Positions 59,664 through 64,000 of a DNA stretch of 64,000 nucleotides are shown in pieces. Origin of the DNA: Scalesia atractyloides (taxonomy: Eukaryota > Streptophyta > Magnoliopsida > Asterales > Asteraceae); the NCBI GenBank assembly GCA_947069175.1, contig CAMTDV010000012.1:33884341-33948340 (forward strand), given 5' to 3'. Within the stretch, counting starts at the first letter, position 1. Each line of letters opens with the position of its first letter. Below the pieces are notes generated by a model, which worked only from the letters and a program-made list of their open reading frames with translations, had not been told where the DNA came from and searched no databases. Position numbers and translations under genes: made by a program.

Positions 59664-59975
59664 TACCTATAAAGATATACCTTATTTGCAAGATGGAAGA
59701 CTTGTTGATATGGTCTTCGATCCATTAGGAGTACCTTCTGCTAGGACAAATATTTGAATCTTCGCTCGGGTTAGTGGAGGATTTGCTAGAAAAACATTAT
59801 CGAATAGTGCCTGTTGATGAGAGATATGCACAAGATGCTTCAAAAAAACTGGTGTTTTTCGAGTTATTTGAAGCCAGTAAGCAAACAACGAATCCATGGA
59901 TATTTGAACCCGAGTCTCCAGTAAAAAGCAGAATATTTGATGAAGAATGGGGATCCTTTTAGACAACCTAAGTTT
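59664..59975 (+). pseudogene. rpoB: Plastid rpoB-like fragment (ancient nuclear plastid DNA)
   Basis: It reads TYKDIPYLQDGRLVDMVFDP then LGVPS, followed after a frame change by GQIFESSLGL, HYRIVPVDERYAQDASKKLV, FELFEASKQTTNPWIFEPES and KSRIFDEEWG. This is the C-terminal part of the plastid RNA polymerase beta subunit, where the usual text has [20 protein letters not shown] and KQTANPWVFEPEY. About 10 bases are missing near 59730 and one near 59945, and many substitutions have accumulated. It is a short, old organelle-derived insertion, not a gene. Identification is from remembered family sequence, and the extent outside these borders is uncertain. Confidence 0.82.
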
Positions 59976-60256
59976 TAAATTTCTATGTTTGTTTATGACT
60001 TTTATCCATATCTATAAGAAATTAAAAAGTCACAAATTTGATCTCAACGTTTTTTTTCACATTGTACCCGTGTTTGTTTAGTGGTATGAAAATTTATGAT
60101 TTTTACCATTAGAACATATAGCATGCATTGCACATTATGGTATCATTTCTTATCAATTTGTTCACTTTTTAATTGAGTTTCAAATGCCATGCTTTGCAAC
60201 TTACTTATTTCTATGATGAAACAATGGTGATACATATTGCTAGAATACAATCTATA

Positions 60257-60420
60257 ATTCAAACAGCCGCACAACTCCATACCTCTGTGATAGGGATCCA
60301 CATATGTGTATCAATAAACCCAATAAACGACTCAAACCGTCCCTTCCAACCTGAAAAATCTGACATACTCATTAGACATGGCAGTTTGTTAGATGTTCCA
60401 ATTTCATTGTCGTGAATGAG
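60257..60420 (-). pseudogene. Possible copia Gag N-terminal fragment
   Basis: The minus strand is open from about 60420 with MQTLLIHDNEIGTSNKLPCL, MSMSDFSGWKGRFESFI and IDTHMW. The W-x-x-RFE pattern recalls the start of UBN2/DUF4219-type copia Gag. No LTR or other domain is adjacent. Confidence 0.4.
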
Positions 60421-60450
60421 TAATGTTTGCATGTTGTTCTGGACTGCTGC

Positions 60451-60575
60451 TAGGGGTGTAAACGAACAGAACAACACGAATAAGGCCATATTCGTGTTCG
60501 TTGTTATGGAATTTAACATGTTCGTGAACTGTTCACAAACGCATACCGAACATATGTTTATGGTTGTGTTCGTTC
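60451..60575 (+). mobile_element. Left part of a hAT-type MITE
   Basis: Starts TAGGGGTGTAAACGAACAGA with CGTGTTCGTT words inside, and is interrupted at 60576 by another MITE. Sequence right of 61242 (TTCACAAACAGTTTGTGAAC) probably continues it, but a matching right end is not found. Confidence 0.5.
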
Positions 60576-61234
60576 TAGGGGTGTGCAAAGTCAGTTAACC
60601 GCCGGTTTAGTTAATCGAAGGTCAGTTAACCACTGATTCGTTTAATCTAAAAGTGTTAACCGTAACCATAACCGATAGGCGGTTAACTAGGTTCGGTTAA
60701 TCGACGGTTATGATTCGGTTATGATTATTTCTATTATTAACGATATTTTTTTCTGGTGATTTTAGATAATTATATGATTGCATTCTTGTATATAGTTTAT
60801 TGATGTTGCAATAAATAAAATCTCATTATGTTTTTATACGAGCTATTTTAGCTTATAGAGCGTATATCATATACTAAAAAAATTAATTATTTAGTTCATA
60901 AGTAATGAATATAACCATATTTTGGATATAGATATTTAGTTTGCTAACTCAATAAATAAAAAGGGGACACAAATAAATAGAGATAAGAAACTCAGAGAAA
61001 GATGATAAAAAATAACTCTAATGCTTACTAAACATTTAACTTCAACTGTAAATATAAAAAATAATGACAAATAAATATAAAAAAACAATGTTCTGTTCAT
61101 TTCGGTTAATGAAGATACCTTAACTGTAACCGTAATCGAAAGGTCGGTTAATGATATTCAACCATCCATAACCGTTCGGTTTAGACGGTTTCGGTTAATT
61201 TCGGTTAACGGTTCGGTTTTTTTTATCACCCCTA
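60576..61234. mobile_element. hAT-type MITE, 659 bp, perfect 8-bp TSD
   Basis: Ends TAGGGGTG and CACCCCTA are inverted, and the 8-bp duplication GTTCGTTC flanks them at 60568-60575 and 61235-61242. Inside, GGTTAACCG/CGGTTAAC-type words recur (TCGGTTAAT, GGCGGTTAAC). No transposase is encoded, so mobilisation would need an hAT transposase in trans. Confidence 0.85.
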
Positions 61235-61242
61235 GTTCGTTC

Positions 61243-61487
61243 GTTAAGGAAATTCAATTGTTCACAAACAGTTTGTGAACACAAGCCTCGGACACAAACT
61301 AACGCAAAGAAATAAAAACGAACGTAAATGAACATTTAACTTGAAAATAAAAAATAAAAACATTGTTATCCTAAAACATTGGACATATGTAGTTAATACA
61401 ACTATCAAATGATAAATCAAAACAAAAGAAGTCTACTATAGCAACCAAACGATGAATCATGTTTAACTAACTTAGACATAATTTTTG
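61243..61487. other. AT-rich region, probable right part of the 60451 MITE
   Basis: Contains the palindrome TTCACAAACAGTTTGTGAAC and ACGAACGTAAATGAACA. No gene is seen. Confidence 0.35.
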
Positions 61488-62460
61488 TGACCACACCCGA
61501 ATTTTAACGTTGCGGAAGCGCCATGCGTGACCAGAGCGGTAATCGTTGCATTCAATCGAATAAACAAAAAATATAAAAGATAGTAAGATGTTCATTCACA
61601 TACTTTTTTAAAAACTCCATTTACAACCAACATCTTGTTTCAAAGATAAACTACAACTTCAAACATCATTATTTAAAGTTTAAACACAAGTTTACAAAAC
61701 ACATTAACTAAAACTTGATGACATCTAAAGCTTTGACTTCATAAGACACGGACTTGTTTTTCCAAAGCTGTCCACTAGTTACCTGTAATACATGTTAGGT
61801 TTGAAAATCATCAACAAAAGCTGGTGAATTCATGTGTTTAGTTTTTGTATCAAATGAATCCTTAAAACATTTGAAGTAAAAATCCGGTATGCATAGCATA
61901 AATGAAACTTGTAAGATCATTAATGTTTTGCAAGGACACTAATACGTACGCCGAAATAGGAGGCAATCAAACATTGACGATAATTTGTGTCTGAGACACT
62001 CGTTTTAGACACATAAGCACTCTTAATGATCTGTTTTTGTTGCCGTTAAGAGTGGAGCTCGCCAAAACCCAATAGATCTATCACTTTCGTTCCTCCGTAC
62101 TTGATTATTCATTAATGGTCCATTTATATTATCCTATCCGCAAGTGATCTAAAATATTTTCATTTTCTAGCTTAATCATACCAACTATAACATGTATACT
62201 TCCCCGAGCATTTAAAACTATAAAACGTTTAAATAAAAAGGGGAAACATGAACTCACAGGTTTGCGTCCTGTGCAAATCTCTAGGCGATATCTGATTCGG
62301 TGTTCGTGTCTCAACCTACAAGTGTTCTGTTCTCATTAGACACTTAGGTTTATGTTGTTTTTGTACAAGTCTTTCATCTTGAATTTGTAATTCGACTTGT
62401 ATTTATTTGTTTTTCTTTGTTTGTATGTATATATTTCATATATATATATATATAATAGTC
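61488..62460 (-). repeat. LTR-like sequence, Tekay style
   Basis: It starts TGTGACCACACCCGAATTTT and has TTGCGGAAGCGCCATGCGTG, similar in style to the LTR ends of gypsy element 1 (TGTCACACC.., GCGGAAGCG). CATGAACTCACAGG at about 62248 matches the GTGAACTCACC area of that LTR. No second LTR or domain is in view, so this is tentative. Confidence 0.3.
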
Positions 62461-62461
62461 T

Positions 62462-62830
62462 TTTTGTTTTGAATGGGCCTAGCCCAAATTAAATTTATAT
62501 GTGTAGACCTAGCCCATTTAGTTATATAAATAAGTCTAGCCCAAATGAGATTATACAAGAGTGGGTCTAGCCCAATTGAGTTTATAAAAGTGGGCCTAGC
62601 CCGATTGGTTTATAAAAGTGGGCTTAGTCTAATTTAATTTATAAAAGTGGGCCTAGTCCAAGTTGATTTATAAAAGTGGGTCTAGCCCAATTGAGTTTAT
62701 AGAAGTGGGCCTAGCCTAATTGGTTTATAAAAGTGGGCTTAGTCCAATTTAATTTATAAAAGTGGGCCTAGCCCAAGTTGATTTATTAAAAGTGGCTTAG
62801 CCTAATGTTTATGTAAATGGGCTTGCTTCA
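62462..62830. repeat. About 30-bp minisatellite with a 115-bp higher-order period
   Basis: Around twelve units of GTGGGCCTAGCCCAATT..TTTATAAAA. From 62561 four successive subtypes (GTCTAGCCCAATTGAG, GCCTAGCCCGATTGG, GCTTAGTCTAATTTAA, GCCTAGTCCAAGTTGA) repeat as a block at 62676, 115 bp on, and a third block starts at about 62792. Confidence 0.9.
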
Positions 62831-62889
62831 TGTTTAAAATAATTTGTATTTTTTTAAAATTTAGTTTTTATAAGAAAACTATAAATATT

Positions 62890-63090
62890 TATATAACTTA
62901 TTTTTATAAGTTGTAGTATATATAAACTTTAGTGTGTGTGTGTGTATATATATATAAGTTGTAGTATATATAAACTTTAGTGTGTGTGTTGTATATATAC
63001 TAATAATTATATATATATATTATATATATATAAACTTATTTTTTATAAGTTGTAGTATATATAAACTTTAGTGTGTGTTATATATATATA
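62890..63090. repeat. AT/GT-rich tandem segment
   Basis: ATAAGTTGTAGTATATATAA followed by ACTTTAGTGTGTGT occurs three times (about 62907, 62956 and 63046), separated by TA tracts. Confidence 0.8.
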
Positions 63091-63235
63091 GGTTCGTATG
63101 TCCGTTTCGACCATTTCGTTCGTGTCGTCCTTTTCATTTGCGTCGTTCGTTTCGATTGTGTCGTTTGTTTCGTTTGTGTCATTTGTTTCGTTCGTTTCGT
63201 CCTTGTCTTTCGTTTCGCCAGTTTTGTATATTTTG
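63091..63235. repeat. TTCGT-rich simple repeat
   Basis: Degenerate TTCGT/TTTGT units, open in all three plus-strand frames because of composition only. Confidence 0.8.
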
Positions 63236-63507
63236 CCGATTTATTTGTTTTGCCCAAGTTTGGACAATATATGTTATACTTGTCAAATTTGTTGGATCGT
63301 GTGACAGGTCCGATAGCTTAGGCACTAACTTGATAACCTAGTATACACGTGCGGAATCCGTGTATAGTTAGGCGACATTGTAAACACGCTGTATTCATTG
63401 TAACCACTGTTTCATTAACTTGTTGTACGTTACAGATCCTAGAAACAGTCGGACAGAGCTTCGCCGTCCAAATCACAAAACGTTACAAATGAACTAGCTT
63501 GCACGTC

Positions 63508-63517
63508 TATTTATAGA
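63508..63517 (-). promoter_or_regulatory. TATA box of the right-edge copia LTR
   Basis: On the minus strand TCTATAAATA lies just downstream of the palindrome array and within U3, a normal promoter position. Confidence 0.55.
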
Positions 63518-63528
63518 CAACACATTAC

Positions 63529-63627
63529 CTTCGTCCGAAGCTAAATTCTATCTTCGTGCAAAGGTAAATTTCCTTCGTACGAAGATAGTTTCACTTCGTA
63601 TGAAGTGCAAATCCACTTCGTGCGAAG
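63529..63627. promoter_or_regulatory. Five regularly spaced CTTCGTNNGAAG palindromes
   Basis: Starts are 63529, 63552, 63573, 63594 and 63616, giving spacings of 23, 21, 21 and 22 bp. The copy at 63573 is the perfect 12-bp palindrome CTTCGTACGAAG, and one copy has AAAG at its end. They sit directly upstream of the TATA box on the minus strand. Confidence 0.75.
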
Positions 63628-63712
63628 TGACCAACATACATTCTAACATTAGGCTACTAAATACATACTCGATACTATTCGATGACGTAGGCGACAGACA
63701 TATGCATCAACA

Positions 63713-64000
63713 GTCTCCCCCTTGGCTATTTCCGTAGTCCTCGAATCTTCATTTAAGATCTAGAGTCTTTAACATTTTTAAGGTTCTTCAAAACTTTAAC
63801 AGCTTTAACTTTTTTGATCTTCAGACATTATCAACAGTCTTCTATTTTCTTTGATCTTAATAGTAAACATTGCGTATCGGCACACTCCCCGTTTCTTTGA
63901 GCATTCTTTATAATCATTCAACATTTCTATCATGCTCTTCCTTACATTTAACTTCCTGTTCATTCTTTCATACATTCAAATAAACATTTCAGATTTAAAC
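63713..64000 (-). mobile_element. Interior edge of the right-hand copia element
   Basis: Polypurine tract complement at 63713-63726, then AT/CT-rich sequence without a recognised domain, as expected between pol and the 3' LTR. Confidence 0.5.

Larger units (their letters stand above)
63302..63712 (-). repeat. 3' LTR of a Ty1/copia element that extends beyond the window
   Basis: 411 bp, TGACAGGTCC at left and GCATCAACA at right on the plus strand. Next to the right end, GTCTCCCCCTTGGC is the complement of a copia-type polypurine tract (CCAAGGGGGAGAC) before TGTTGATGCAT. The left flank TCGTG is the presumed TSD; its partner is outside the window. Confidence 0.75.

Noticed and set aside
63073..63341. 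Three overlapping plus-strand ORFs of 68-88 codons
   Set aside because: They arise from the TTCGT simple repeat being open in all frames.
63529..63627. CRISPR-like array or heat-shock elements
   Set aside because: The units are 12-bp palindromes at about 21-23 bp in a plant LTR, with no spacer/repeat structure. The TTC-GAA gap is 4 bp, which does not fit heat-shock elements.

Overview
This window looks like nuclear DNA of a flowering plant. It is AT-rich, dominated by nested transposable elements, and holds only one convincing host gene. That gene, a membrane-anchored AAA-ATPase of the plant BCS1/AATP1-like group (similar to Arabidopsis At2g46620), the diverged plastid rpoB fragment and the plant retroelement lineages (Tekay-type chromoviruses, Ale/Retrofit-type copia, Athila-like LTR) all point to a dicot. 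Asteraceae is my guess from the style of the repeats, but nothing in the sequence proves it.

Layout. 1-14913: an old Tekay-like LTR on the minus strand, carrying a 58-bp tandem repeat, split by a complete 11.0-kb Ty3/gypsy chromovirus (1043-12050, minus strand, TSD AAACT). That element has 2.6-kb LTRs, degraded gag-pol and an extra coiled-coil ORF upstream of gag. 15467-23319: a decayed Ty1/copia element (minus strand) with a nested Athila-like LTR (about 19092-20757) containing four GC-rich hairpins. 23320-27790: a Helitron 3' end, a LINE remnant and a head-to-head MITE pair. 27901-32056: a MITE split by a 2.6-kb solo LTR (27915-30538, TSD TAAAA) and carrying a second MITE in its centre. The solo LTR contains four tandem tRNA-like units plus a fifth on the opposite strand. 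34198-35728: the AAA-ATPase gene (minus strand), intact except for one extra base in a G4 run. 36261-38885: several MITEs and a SINE-like head. 40960-54588: an Ale-like copia element (plus strand) whose reverse-transcriptase catalytic motif is interrupted by a 9.1-kb Tekay-type gypsy element (44355-53496, TSD TACGT).

54589-64000: gene-poor DNA with several minisatellites, MITEs (one with a perfect 8-bp TSD), an orphan exon-like ORF, the rpoB-like plastid fragment (59664-59975), a higher-order 30/115-bp repeat, and, at the right edge, the 3' LTR of another copia element whose promoter region carries five regularly spaced palindromes beside a TATA box.

The genes do not form an operon or pathway. 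The coherent stories are the nesting order of the elements and the unusual internal architecture of some LTRs. All retroelement proteins here are broken by stops or frameshifts, so no autonomous element is intact. Element borders come from matching LTRs, TSDs, primer-binding sites and polypurine tracts read by eye; percentages and ages are not computed.
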